A stretch of DNA of 6,832 nucleotides from Chloroflexota bacterium (GCA_003695215.1 RFIM01000045.1:1-6832), one strand, 5' to 3'; counted from the stretch's first letter, positions 1 through 5,450 are shown. Translations and numbers: made by a program. Notes: generated by a model not told the origin, from the letters alone.

Positions 1-1
1 G

Positions 2-418
2 GGCAATCTAGAGCAGGCGCGCGCCGCAGCCGAGATGGCTTGCCTGTACGATACGCCACAGAACAATCACAATGCCCTGAGCTTGCTGGGCCTGATCGCC
101 GTGCGGCAAGATGACGCCGAAGTAGCCCAAAATGCCTTCACAGAGGCAATTGCGCAGGCGCGCCAAGCGCTAGAACACAATCAGAACAACCAGGACGCGC
201 TGACTGCGCAAGGCTTGGCCTTCAGCGGCTTGGCCCTGCTGGGCGTCGGGCCGCGTGCCAGTAACATTGAAGCCGCTCTCACAGCCTACCGACTCGCCTA
301 TCAGGCCAATAGCAGCGCAGGCTTGGTGACATTGGCCTTGCGCCTGTTCGACGCCTTGGCTGTGGCTGACTTTGACGGGCGGCTGAGCCCGATCCGCCCT
401 GCCATCACGGGCGGCTAG
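2..418 (+). CDS. C-terminal part of a TPR-repeat protein (5' end outside window)
   Basis: The frame is open from the left edge (first full codon at base 2) to a TAG stop at 416-418, so this is the last 138 residues of a longer protein; the internal ATG at 35 has no convincing ribosome site and is probably not the start. The sequence is helical and Ala/Leu-rich, with the small-residue spacing of tetratricopeptide repeats: one unit around NALSLLGLIAVRQDDAEVA, followed by a helix ending in AIAQARQAL, and a second around DALTAQGLAFSGLALL, then NIEAALTAYRLAYQANSSAG. TPR arrays form curved protein-binding scaffolds, so a protein-protein interaction role is expected, but the partner and the N-terminal domains cannot be seen. 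The last ~25 residues (ADFDGRLSPIRPAITGG) look like an unstructured tail. Its 3' end overlaps the convergent DCC-family gene by 14 bp. TPR assignment is fairly sure; specific function unknown. Confidence 0.7.
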   Translation, partial: GNLEQARAAAEMACLYDTPQNNHNALSLLGLIAVRQDDAEVAQNAFTEAIAQARQALEHNQNNQDALTAQGLAFSGLALLGVGPRASNIEAALTAYRLAYQANSSAGLVTLALRLFDALAVADFDGRLSPIRPAITGG

Positions 419-824
419 GCGGACGACAAGCGTCCTCGCAGATGGCGCGGCCGAACAGGCGATTGATTGCATAACGGCGCCGCGCAATCCAAGCGTAAAG
501 CCGCCTGCCGATCCAAGCTATCGGTGGCAAGTACAGCAGCGGCGCGATCCACGCTAAGAGCGGCACATGCCGCGCCATATAACGCACGCCATCATAGCCT
601 GTGTAGCGCGCGCCATCCGCGCCGATCACATGAATGGCACCGAGCGCTGCGCTGCGCTCCAGGTGCGGAAAACGCCGCTGGACTTCTTCCCAAGCCTGCA
701 CATCCACGAATTCCAGGCGCTTGCACCAATCCAGGCGCCGCCACAGGCGCACGGCATTCACACACAGGACGCACATGCCGTCGTACAGCACGGCCACGCG
801 CTTAGGCCTATTCAAAACAGCCAT
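405..824 (-). CDS. DCC family (DUF393) thiol-disulfide oxidoreductase
   Basis: A 139-residue protein with the family signature near its N-terminus: a beta strand RVAVLYDG followed by D15-G16-M17-C18-V19-L20-C21, the DxxCxxC pattern that gives the DCC family its name. The family is a small thioredoxin-like fold with a CxxC redox pair; 120-140 residues is normal. Residues ~86-115 are hydrophobic and aromatic with several Trp and Pro (LLAWIAPLLYLPPIAWIG), which is typical of the family's C-terminal half and might touch the membrane. Two further cysteines lie at the end (C129, C133). The ATG start at 824-822 is well supported: GAGGAG lies at 838-833, 8 bp upstream. It is transcribed toward the TPR gene, whose end it overlaps, and away from the cyclic-nucleotide-binding gene. 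The substrate is unknown for most members. Family call is strong; physiological role is inference. Confidence 0.88.
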   Translation of the reverse strand: MAVLNRPKRVAVLYDGMCVLCVNAVRLWRRLDWCKRLEFVDVQAWEEVQRRFPHLERSAALGAIHVIGADGARYTGYDGVRYMARHVPLLAWIAPLLYLPPIAWIGRRLYAWIARRRYAINRLFGRAICEDACRPPSRP

Positions 825-1087
825 TGCTATCGCTCCTCACTTAGGAAGATCGCACAGATGCGCCGATCTGCCCACTGCACCTGGCTAGCCACTCTGATGT
901 CAGTGGCGTTTGTCAAGCGGCTTTGTGCGAACTGCCCAACTCAGTTGTGGCATGTGCTTGCGCAGCTGGCGCGCGGCTCTGGTCAGCTTGCGATGAGTTG
1001 ACCCTGCTTATTTGTGCATCTTCTCGGCAACGTGCTGCTGGCGGCGCTCTCAAAAAGACTATTCCTCGCCTTGGCGATTGGCACGGC

Positions 1088-1123
1088 TATACTGTAGCAA
1101 CTCTACCAGATTCATTGTATAAC
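1088..1123 (+). promoter_or_regulatory. Candidate -10 elements upstream of the cNMP-binding gene
   Basis: Two hexamers resemble a sigma-70 -10 box: TATACT (1088-1093) and TATAAC (1118-1123), 68 and 38 bp before the ATG at 1162. Neither has a convincing -35 hexamer at 16-18 bp spacing (CTCGCC and TAGCAA at 17 bp). If either is used, the promoter is weak or needs an activator. Low confidence; transcript 5'-end mapping would decide. Confidence 0.22.
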
Positions 1124-1124
1124 C

Positions 1125-1158
1125 GCTAGAATTAGGAGCACATACCAGGAGTTCTAGC
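1125..1158 (+). repeat. 7-bp perfect inverted repeat in the leader of the cNMP-binding gene
   Basis: GCTAGAA at 1125-1131 and TTCTAGC at 1152-1158 are perfect inverted copies with 20 bp between them. The right arm fills the spacer between the ribosome site AGGAG (1147-1151) and the ATG (1162); a second AGGAG is at 1134-1138. Both purine-rich boxes lie inside the loop. It could be a protein-binding operator or an RNA hairpin affecting translation initiation; the long loop makes the RNA structure only marginally stable. The repeat is directly visible; its function is inference. Confidence 0.4.
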
Positions 1159-1161
1159 AGT

Positions 1162-1662
1162 ATGTCTTCAATTGTTTCGATCTTGCGGCAGGCCGATATT
1201 TTCTATGAGCTGACGCCAACTCAGCTCGAGCTGATCGCCTCCATAGGCGTGGAAAAGCACTTCCAACGCGGCGAGCTGATCTTCGGCGAGAATAGTGAAG
1301 GCAAGGAGCTGTACGTGATCGCCAGCGGCGAAGTCGAGATTGAACTCGATCCGTCGCTGGTCGGGCGCGAGCCAACTGACTCGGTCTTCGTCATCGCGAC
1401 GCTAGGGCGCGGGCAATCCTTCGGCGAGATCGCGCTTGTGGATGAAGGCAAGCGCTCGGCAGGCGCGCGTGCGGCCTCGCACGATACGCGGCTGGTGATC
1501 ATCCCACGCGACAAGCTGATGTTGCTGTGCGATACCTATCCGCAGCTCGGCTACCGCTTGATGCGCAATCTCGCCGTCGATCTGGCGATGAAAATTCGCA
1601 ACGCCGATCTGAACATCCGCGAGAAGCTCTACTGGCAGAGCCGTCCAAAGCAGTCAGAGTAG
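1162..1662 (+). CDS. Stand-alone cyclic-nucleotide-binding domain protein
   Basis: A 166-residue protein made almost wholly of one cNMP-binding (CAP_ED-like) domain. The N-terminal helices (SILRQADIFYELTPTQLELIAS) lead into the beta-roll (GELIFGENSEGKELYVIASGEVEI, residues ~37-60). The phosphate-binding cassette is F87-G88-E89-I90-A91-L92 then G97?-neighbouring R98-S99-A100, so the conserved Glu and the phosphate-contacting Arg are both present and ligand binding is plausible. After the roll come the B/C helices (CDTYPQLGYRLMRNLAVDLAMKIRNADLNIREKL). There is no helix-turn-helix, so it is not a complete CRP/FNR transcription factor; such single-domain proteins are presumed sensors acting on partners. 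No signal peptide or membrane segment. Start: ATG with AGGAG at 1147-1151. Its last 9 bp overlap the end of the convergent recO. Whether it binds cAMP, cGMP or another nucleotide cannot be told. Confidence 0.88.
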   Translation: MSSIVSILRQADIFYELTPTQLELIASIGVEKHFQRGELIFGENSEGKELYVIASGEVEIELDPSLVGREPTDSVFVIATLGRGQSFGEIALVDEGKRSAGARAASHDTRLVIIPRDKLMLLCDTYPQLGYRLMRNLAVDLAMKIRNADLNIREKLYWQSRPKQSE

Positions 1663-2421
1663 GCGCGCGCGCAGTTGGCGCACGAACTCAGCGCTCTTCA
1701 GGCGCTGTTCCAGCAAATGTAGCAAATAGTGGCTGAGCGTCCGATCCAGCTCAGCGTGCAGCGCAGGGCTTAGGCGCAAATGGCGCACCGACTCATAGTC
1801 GGTGCGCGCCATGTAGCGCAGCACTTTGAGCGCATCCAAGCTGAGCGGCTGGACAGCATAGCCACGCGCATGTTCAGGGCAAATGGCGCCGCCTTCAGCA
1901 GCGCTGAAGAACTGATCGCGCGCCGTGAGCGGCTCCTGCCCGATGGCGCATTCAAAGAGCGAAGGCGCAAAGCCGCTCAGGTGCAGCAGGCGCAGCTCGA
2001 AGTAACGCGCTATGAGCGCTAAATCTGCCTCAGGCGCGCACAGCCAGCCTAGTGCCGCGTTCAGCAAGTTGAAGAACGGCGTTTGCGCCTCTTCATGCTC
2101 GCTGAAGCGGTCGGTCAGCTCTGCGATGTGGTGCGCGTAGGCGCTGCGCATCAGATCGCTGTGTAGCGGCAAGAAGGCCTCTTGCTGCTCTGCTTGCGAG
2201 ATGACGTGTAGCTCATGACCATGCGCGATGAGCAGCGCAGCGCGACTGTAAAGTTCCAAATGGCCGTTCAAGCGGCTGGTCAGCTTGCGTGCGCCTTTGG
2301 CAATAGCGCGCAGCTTGCCGTGATCGGCCGTCAGCAGCGTCAGGATGCGATCAGCCTCGCCATAATCGAAGCGGCGCAGGATGATCGCCTGAGTCTTGAA
2401 AAGGCGTTCCAAGCGCGGCAT
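1654..2421 (-). CDS. recO: DNA repair protein RecO
   Basis: A 255-residue protein, normal RecO length. RecO acts with RecF and RecR to load RecA on SSB-coated DNA and anneals complementary strands. The N-terminal OB-fold is visible: KTQAIILRRFDYGEADRILTLLT (residues ~9-31), then the conserved basic GKLRAIAKGARKLTSRL (~35-51) and the LELYSRAALLI strand. The C-terminal part is helical (FNLLNAALGWL, ALIARYFELRLLHLSGFAP), followed by the region that often carries a Cys4 zinc site. Here only C158 (ECAIG; position 161 is Gly) and C181 (ICPEH; position 184 is His) match, so the site is incomplete. Some RecO proteins, such as the E. coli one, lack it altogether. ATG at 2421 follows cdd by 8 bp; a GGAG overlaps the end of cdd at 2436-2433, so the two are probably co-transcribed. 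It is tail to tail with the cNMP-binding gene, overlapping 9 bp. Confidence 0.93.
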   Translation of the reverse strand: MPRLERLFKTQAIILRRFDYGEADRILTLLTADHGKLRAIAKGARKLTSRLNGHLELYSRAALLIAHGHELHVISQAEQQEAFLPLHSDLMRSAYAHHIAELTDRFSEHEEAQTPFFNLLNAALGWLCAPEADLALIARYFELRLLHLSGFAPSLFECAIGQEPLTARDQFFSAAEGGAICPEHARGYAVQPLSLDALKVLRYMARTDYESVRHLRLSPALHAELDRTLSHYLLHLLEQRLKSAEFVRQLRARLL

Positions 2422-2429
2422 GTGAGCGG

Positions 2430-2831
2430 CTACTCCAGAAAAGTGGCGCCAAAACCATGCGGCAGAAGCTCGCGCAGGCTGTACTCAGCGCGCACAATGC
2501 CTGCTGAGTCCACCAAAAGGATGTGCAGGTTCGGCGCAAATTCGTACAGGAACTGACGGCAGATGCCGCATGGCGAGCCGCCATTCACTGTGGCAACTGC
2601 TAGCGCGCTGAAGCGCCGTGCGCCTTCGCTGACCGCCTTGACGAGCGCCGTGCGTTCTGCGCAGATTGTGCCGCCATAGCTGGCATTCTCTACGTTGCAG
2701 CCGCCATAAAGCGCGCCATCTTCTGCCAGAAGCGCCGCACCGACCTGATAGCGGCTGTATGGGCAGTAGGCGCGCTCGCGCATCTCCAAAGCCAGGCGAA
2801 TCAGCGCAGCGCGCACCTCAGGCGCAAGCAT
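2430..2831 (-). CDS. cdd: Cytidine deaminase (homotetrameric type)
   Basis: Catalyses hydrolytic deamination of cytidine and deoxycytidine to uridine and deoxyuridine in pyrimidine salvage; cytoplasmic. From the ATG at 2831 the protein has 133 residues, the size of the short tetrameric class. All hallmarks are present: the N-terminal AYCPYSRYQVGAALL, the substrate loop GGCNVENASYGGTICAERTAL containing the zinc-ligand Cys and catalytic Glu (C-A-E), and the second motif PCGICRQFLYEF with the other two zinc cysteines (PCxxC). The frame also opens at a GTG (2837), but the purine-rich stretch just upstream (GAGAGAG) sits at a sensible distance from ATG 2831 and almost touches the GTG, so the ATG is preferred. 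A -10-like TAAAAT (2864-2859, minus strand) lies upstream without a clear -35. The gene is 67 bp downstream of fabL and 8 bp before recO. Confidence 0.94.
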   Translation of the reverse strand: MLAPEVRAALIRLALEMRERAYCPYSRYQVGAALLAEDGALYGGCNVENASYGGTICAERTALVKAVSEGARRFSALAVATVNGGSPCGICRQFLYEFAPNLHILLVDSAGIVRAEYSLRELLPHGFGATFLE

Positions 2832-2878
2832 AAACACTCTCTCTGAACAGATAGGCTTATTTTAAGCGACGCACGCCG

Positions 2879-2896
2879 CTTTGGCGAGAGCCAAGG
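2879..2896 (-). terminator. Short hairpin just after fabL (no U-tract)
   Basis: Two bases after the fabL stop codon, the minus-strand transcript can form a 7-bp stem CCTTGGC/GCCAAAG (one G-U pair) closed by a TCTC loop. No run of T follows on the minus strand, so it is not a standard intrinsic terminator; it may be a weak pause, a partial terminator or an mRNA 3'-end stabiliser between fabL and cdd. The hairpin is visible in sequence; its role is uncertain. Confidence 0.3.
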
Positions 2897-2898
2897 CC

Positions 2899-3666
2899 TC
2901 AAGAAACGAGCGTCAAGCCGCCATCGACCACGATCACCTGACCGCGAATCATGCTGGCATCGGGCGTACACAAGAACGCGACCACAGCGGCGATATCCTC
3001 AGGCTTCACCATGCGGCCAGCAGGGATATGCTGCGCCGCGAAGGCCTCTGGATCGGCGAGGATCGGCTGCGCCATGCTGAAATGCTTGAGCGCCTCTGTC
3101 TCCACAAAGCCGCCGCTGACTGCATTGACCACGATGCCCATCGGCGCCAACTCGACGGCCAGGTAGCGCGTCAGGCTCTCGAGCGCCGCCTTTGAGACGC
3201 CGACCAGCACATACTCGGGCATGACGCGCTGCGCGCCAATGCTGCTGATGTTCACAATGACGCCGCCGCCGCGCGCCTGCATGATCGGCGCTGCCTGTTG
3301 CGCCGCAAAGAGCGCCGCACGCGCATTGATGTTCAGCGTCCAGTCCCAGCCCTTGACGCGCTGTTCCATCACAGGGCGATTATAGCCAGAGGCCGCGTTG
3401 TTCACCAGGATGTCTAAACCGCCGAAAGCGCGCGCCGACTCAAACAGGCGCGCCAGGTCATCTTCCTCAGCCACATTGGCTTTTACCAGTTGCGCGCGCC
3501 TGCCTAGCGCACTGATGGCTGCAGCCGTCTCCTCAGCGCTCTCGCGGTTGCGGAAATAGTTGACGATCACATCGGCGCCTTCGCGAGCCAAGCGCAGGGC
3601 GATAGCGCGCCCAATGCCGCGCCCACTGCCCGTGACTAAGGCGATTTTGCCTGCCAGACGGCTCAT
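2899..3666 (-). CDS. fabL: FabL-type enoyl-[acyl-carrier-protein] reductase (NADPH), SDR family
   Basis: A 255-residue short-chain dehydrogenase/reductase. Residues 13-19 (GSGRGIG) form the dinucleotide-binding Gly motif; NNAASG is at 89-94; the catalytic strand NISSIG is at 139-144. The active-site tyrosine and lysine are Y152 and K159 (YVLVGVSK): six residues lie between them, not three. That Y-x6-K spacing is the mark of enoyl-ACP reductases and not of FabG-type ketoreductases, and the surrounding VGVSKAALESLTRYLAVELAP closely resembles the FabL (enoyl reductase III) group known from Bacillus. The expected reaction is NADPH-dependent reduction of trans-2-enoyl-ACP, the last step of each fatty-acid elongation cycle. 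The ATG (3666-3664) overlaps the stop of the upstream DUF309 gene by one base (TGATG) and has no clear ribosome site of its own, which indicates translational coupling. FabL-like assignment is strong; substrate use in this organism is inferred. Confidence 0.85.
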   Translation of the reverse strand: MSRLAGKIALVTGSGRGIGRAIALRLAREGADVIVNYFRNRESAEETAAAISALGRRAQLVKANVAEEDDLARLFESARAFGGLDILVNNAASGYNRPVMEQRVKGWDWTLNINARAALFAAQQAAPIMQARGGGVIVNISSIGAQRVMPEYVLVGVSKAALESLTRYLAVELAPMGIVVNAVSGGFVETEALKHFSMAQPILADPEAFAAQHIPAGRMVKPEDIAAVVAFLCTPDASMIRGQVIVVDGGLTLVS

Positions 3667-4436
3667 CAGGCGCGCTCACTGCTGTAGCGAATTGGCTTGA
3701 GCAGGCTGCGGTCGAATTGGGCGATGTTGGCAGCGCCGAGCGCTTGCAAGTGCAGGCGCACAGCCGCGACATCGGCGCGCAAGGCTGCTACGTCAATGCC
3801 CATGCACTGATCGGGCAGAGGCGCAAACCACTGCATGGCGCGCAAGAACATCTTTTGGGCGCCGTTGTAGTTGCCGCGCAGAATGTGGTAGTAAGCGACG
3901 CTAATTTGCAAAATGACGCGGTAGAGATCGCGGATTGGGCGCGTTTCGTGCATCCAGGCCTCTTCAAGCGTCTCGTGGCATTCGTAATACGCGCCGCGAT
4001 TGAATTCTTGTAAGCCGCGCTGTACCAAAGGCGGCAACGGCTCGGCACATTGCGCGGCGAGCGCTTGCGCGTTCGCTGCAGCGCGCGCGTGCAAGCGAAC
4101 GATCGCAGCAGCGTCTCTCAGGAACTGCTCTGGGCTGTAGAGCGGTATGTGCACAGCGTTGGCGTGTGCTGCAGCTGCTTCAGGGCCAATTGCCACAGTT
4201 GGCAGACGGCGCGTGGCAGGATCAGAGCGCACGCGCATCAGCCATGGCGTCTCAGCGTCCAGCTCGACGAGGATCAAATTCGGTTGCAGCTCAGCTAGGC
4301 GCGCCACGAGCGCGTCGCCATTGGCGTCGCTTGGCACATCCTGCACGTGGGCGGTCAGGTTAGGCAGCATTGCCAAGGCTTGCCGCACAAGCGGATCGCG
4401 CACAGCTGCAAAAAGCGTCACAGGTCGCTCAAGCAT
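3666..4436 (-). CDS. Receiver-like domain fused to a DUF309 domain
   Basis: From ATG 4436 the protein has 256 residues. Residues ~1-115 have the alternating beta/alpha pattern of a response-regulator receiver: VTLFAAV, AHVQDV, LILVEL, LPTVAIG, then SPEQFLRDAAAIV. The key residues are missing: where the phospho-acceptor Asp is expected (LILLD-like strand) there is E58, the acidic pair after strand 1 is absent, and the conserved Lys before strand-5 Pro is not seen. Residues ~135-205 are a DUF309 domain: FNRGAYYECHETLEEAW (145-161) with its HExxE core, and LRGNYNGAQKMFLRAMQWF. DUF309 is a small helical family of unknown function. Start choice: a GTG at 4466 would extend the frame by 10 residues but lacks a ribosome site, and a promoter-like pair (4497-4469) would start transcription near 4462, inside that codon. 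The gene heads the cluster with fabL (TGATG overlap). DUF309 call sure; receiver relation is pattern-based. Confidence 0.82.
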   Translation of the reverse strand: MLERPVTLFAAVRDPLVRQALAMLPNLTAHVQDVPSDANGDALVARLAELQPNLILVELDAETPWLMRVRSDPATRRLPTVAIGPEAAAAHANAVHIPLYSPEQFLRDAAAIVRLHARAAANAQALAAQCAEPLPPLVQRGLQEFNRGAYYECHETLEEAWMHETRPIRDLYRVILQISVAYYHILRGNYNGAQKMFLRAMQWFAPLPDQCMGIDVAALRADVAAVRLHLQALGAANIAQFDRSLLKPIRYSSERA

Positions 4437-4468
4437 ACAAGACTCATCTATTTTTAACCTCGCCACTG

Positions 4469-4497
4469 ATTCTAAAGCGCTTCAGGGCGTGAGGCAA
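4469..4497 (-). promoter_or_regulatory. Candidate sigma-70 promoter of the DUF309-fabL cluster
   Basis: On the minus strand TTGCCT (4497-4492) and TAGAAT (4474-4469) are separated by 17 bp and match the -35 and -10 consensus at 4/6 and 5/6 positions. Transcription would start near 4462, leaving a leader of roughly 26 bases before ATG 4436. It lies back to back with the promoter of the DsbA-like gene. Confidence 0.42.
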
Positions 4498-4525
4498 ATG
4501 ACGCTCTCTGCATGGCGAAATTTCT

Positions 4526-4534
4526 TGCTACAAT
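4526..4534 (+). promoter_or_regulatory. Candidate extended -10 promoter of the DsbA-like gene
   Basis: TGC followed by TACAAT (4526-4534) is an extended -10 element with a 5/6 match in the hexamer. The -35 region (CTCTGC at 4506-4511) is poor, which is common with extended -10 promoters. The start would be near 4541, about 30 bases before the ATG at 4571, and the ribosome site GGAG is at 4562-4565. Confidence 0.42.
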
Positions 4535-4570
4535 GTTGCAGCAGGGTCGGATAGAAGCACTGGAGCTTTT

Positions 4571-5383
4571 ATGAGCAATCAAGATAAGGCAGAACTGAGC
4601 CGCGACGATACGATTGTGATCACACAGAACACGCTCTACTATTTCGGTATCGCTGTAGTCTTTTTCGTCGCGGGCTTCATTGTGGCCTGGGCTGTCCTCA
4701 CTAGCGGTGGCAGCAACATGAGTGCTGCTGAGCTGCGCAACGCTGCTAGCGAAGGCGCGCGCGCCGCTGTGCAAGCTGAGCTGGCGCTGCTGCGCAATGA
4801 GCTGAGCAATTTGGTGGCTGGCGGCGCACAGCCAACGCCTACAGCGCCAACTCGGGTTGAAGTTGAGCTGGGCAACAGCCCTGCTTGGGGCCCTGAGGAT
4901 GCCAAAGTGGTCGTGGTCGAGTACTCTGATTTTGAGTGCAGCTTCTGCGCGCGTTTCTACCGCGAGACGTACGGCACGCTCAAGGAGCGCTATGGCGACC
5001 GCGTGCGCTTCGTTTTCAAGCACTTCCCGATCAGCTTCATTCATCCTAATGCAGAGCGCGCAGCCCTAGCGGCTGAATGTGCCAATGAGCAAGATAAATT
5101 CTGGGAATACCACGACAAGCTCTTTGAGAATCAGCAGAATCTCTCGCAGAATGCGCTGATCAGCTACGCCCAGCAGGTTGGCGTGCCGAACATCGAGCAA
5201 TTCACGGAATGCCTGACGACGCAGAAGTATCTCTCGACTGTGACTGCTGATTTGCAGCAAGGTGAGCGCTATGGTGTGCAAGGCACGCCAACTTTCTTCA
5301 TCAATGGCCTGCCGCTGGTCGGTGCGCAGCCGTACAGCGTCTTCGAGCGCGCCATTGAGCAAGCGCTTGCGGCTGCTAACTGA
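4571..5383 (+). CDS. Membrane-anchored DsbA-like thioredoxin-fold protein
   Basis: A 270-residue protein. A short charged cytoplasmic N-terminus is followed by one membrane segment at about 22-44 (LYYFGIAVVFFVAGFIVAWAV), with no cleavage site, so the rest should face outside. Residues ~50-82 form a probable coiled or helical stalk (AAELRNAASEGARAAVQAEL), then a Pro/Thr linker (QPTPTAPT). The catalytic domain spans ~98-268: strand AKVVVVEYSDFEC, redox motif C123-S-F-C126, helical insert with KHFPISFIHPNAERAALAAEC, and the cis-proline loop G238-T239-P240-TFFING. C170 and C214 may form a second, structural disulfide as in BdbD-like members. This matches the DSBA-like Thioredoxin_4 group, which oxidises or isomerises disulfides in exported proteins. 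ATG 4571 follows GGAG (4562-4565). No DsbB or VKOR partner is visible in the window. Family is strong; oxidase versus reductase is not decidable here. Confidence 0.92.
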   Translation: MSNQDKAELSRDDTIVITQNTLYYFGIAVVFFVAGFIVAWAVLTSGGSNMSAAELRNAASEGARAAVQAELALLRNELSNLVAGGAQPTPTAPTRVEVELGNSPAWGPEDAKVVVVEYSDFECSFCARFYRETYGTLKERYGDRVRFVFKHFPISFIHPNAERAALAAECANEQDKFWEYHDKLFENQQNLSQNALISYAQQVGVPNIEQFTECLTTQKYLSTVTADLQQGERYGVQGTPTFFINGLPLVGAQPYSVFERAIEQALAAAN

Positions 5384-5391
5384 GGCCTACA

Positions 5392-5426
5392 GCAAGGTAG
5401 CTGTGAACTTTCACAAGCTACCTTGC
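5392..5426 (+). terminator. Long hairpin after the DsbA-like gene (no U-tract)
   Basis: GCAAGGTAGCT (5392-5402) and AGCTACCTTGC (5416-5426) are a perfect 11-bp inverted repeat. Inside it GTGAA (5403-5407) pairs with TTCAC (5410-5414), leaving one unpaired A (5415), so the stem is about 15 bp with a tiny loop. It begins 9 bp after the stop codon. No T-run follows on either strand (CGCAAAGG after it on plus), so classical intrinsic termination is unlikely, though the position fits a 3'-end structure that ends, pauses or stabilises the transcript. The near-symmetry also allows a protein-binding site. Confidence 0.5.
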
Positions 5427-5450
5427 CGCAAAGGGCAAAGCCGTTTATAG

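Larger units (their letters stand above)
825..1161. other. 337-bp intergenic region between divergent genes
   Basis: No convincing gene here: reading frames that cross it have no ribosome site and give unrecognisable Cys/Ala/Arg-rich translations. It holds the ribosome site of the minus-strand DCC gene (833-838), a 6-bp inverted repeat GCCACT/AGTGGC at 888-907, a second AGATCG/CGATCT at 847-869, a TTGACA-like hexamer on the minus strand (916-911) without a good -10 partner, two -10-like hexamers on the plus strand (TATACT 1088-1093, TATAAC 1118-1123) without good -35 boxes, and the leader of the cyclic-nucleotide-binding gene. Base composition becomes more AT-rich from about 1050 on, as expected for a promoter region of the plus-strand gene. 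Confidence 0.6.

Noticed and set aside
170..487. Minus-strand frame opposite the TPR gene
   Set aside because: Compositionally biased antisense frame; the TPR gene on the other strand has recognisable repeats and the frame also overlaps the DCC gene.
911..916. TTGACA on the minus strand as a -35 box for the DCC gene
   Set aside because: No -10-like hexamer at 16-18 bp (AGTGGC at 17 bp); the perfect -35 match alone is not enough.
998..1003. TTGACC on the plus strand as a -35 box for the cNMP-binding gene
   Set aside because: The hexamer 17 bp downstream is TTCTCG, which is not a -10 box.
567..1129. Plus-strand reading frames across the DCC gene and the 825-1161 gap
   Set aside because: No ribosome site at their starts, Cys/Arg/Ala-rich translations with no family resemblance, and most of the first frame lies antisense to a clear DCC gene.
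1780..2556. Plus-strand frames opposite recO and cdd
   Set aside because: They are antisense shadows of two genes with clear family motifs; GC-rich codon bias keeps the opposite frames open.
3717..4554. Plus-strand frames opposite the DUF309 protein
   Set aside because: No ribosome sites and no recognisable domain; the minus-strand frame contains an unmistakable DUF309 motif.
4472..5044. 190-residue minus-strand frame opposite the DsbA-like gene
   Set aside because: Covers the DsbA-like catalytic domain in antisense and would remove both divergent promoters; no family features in its translation.
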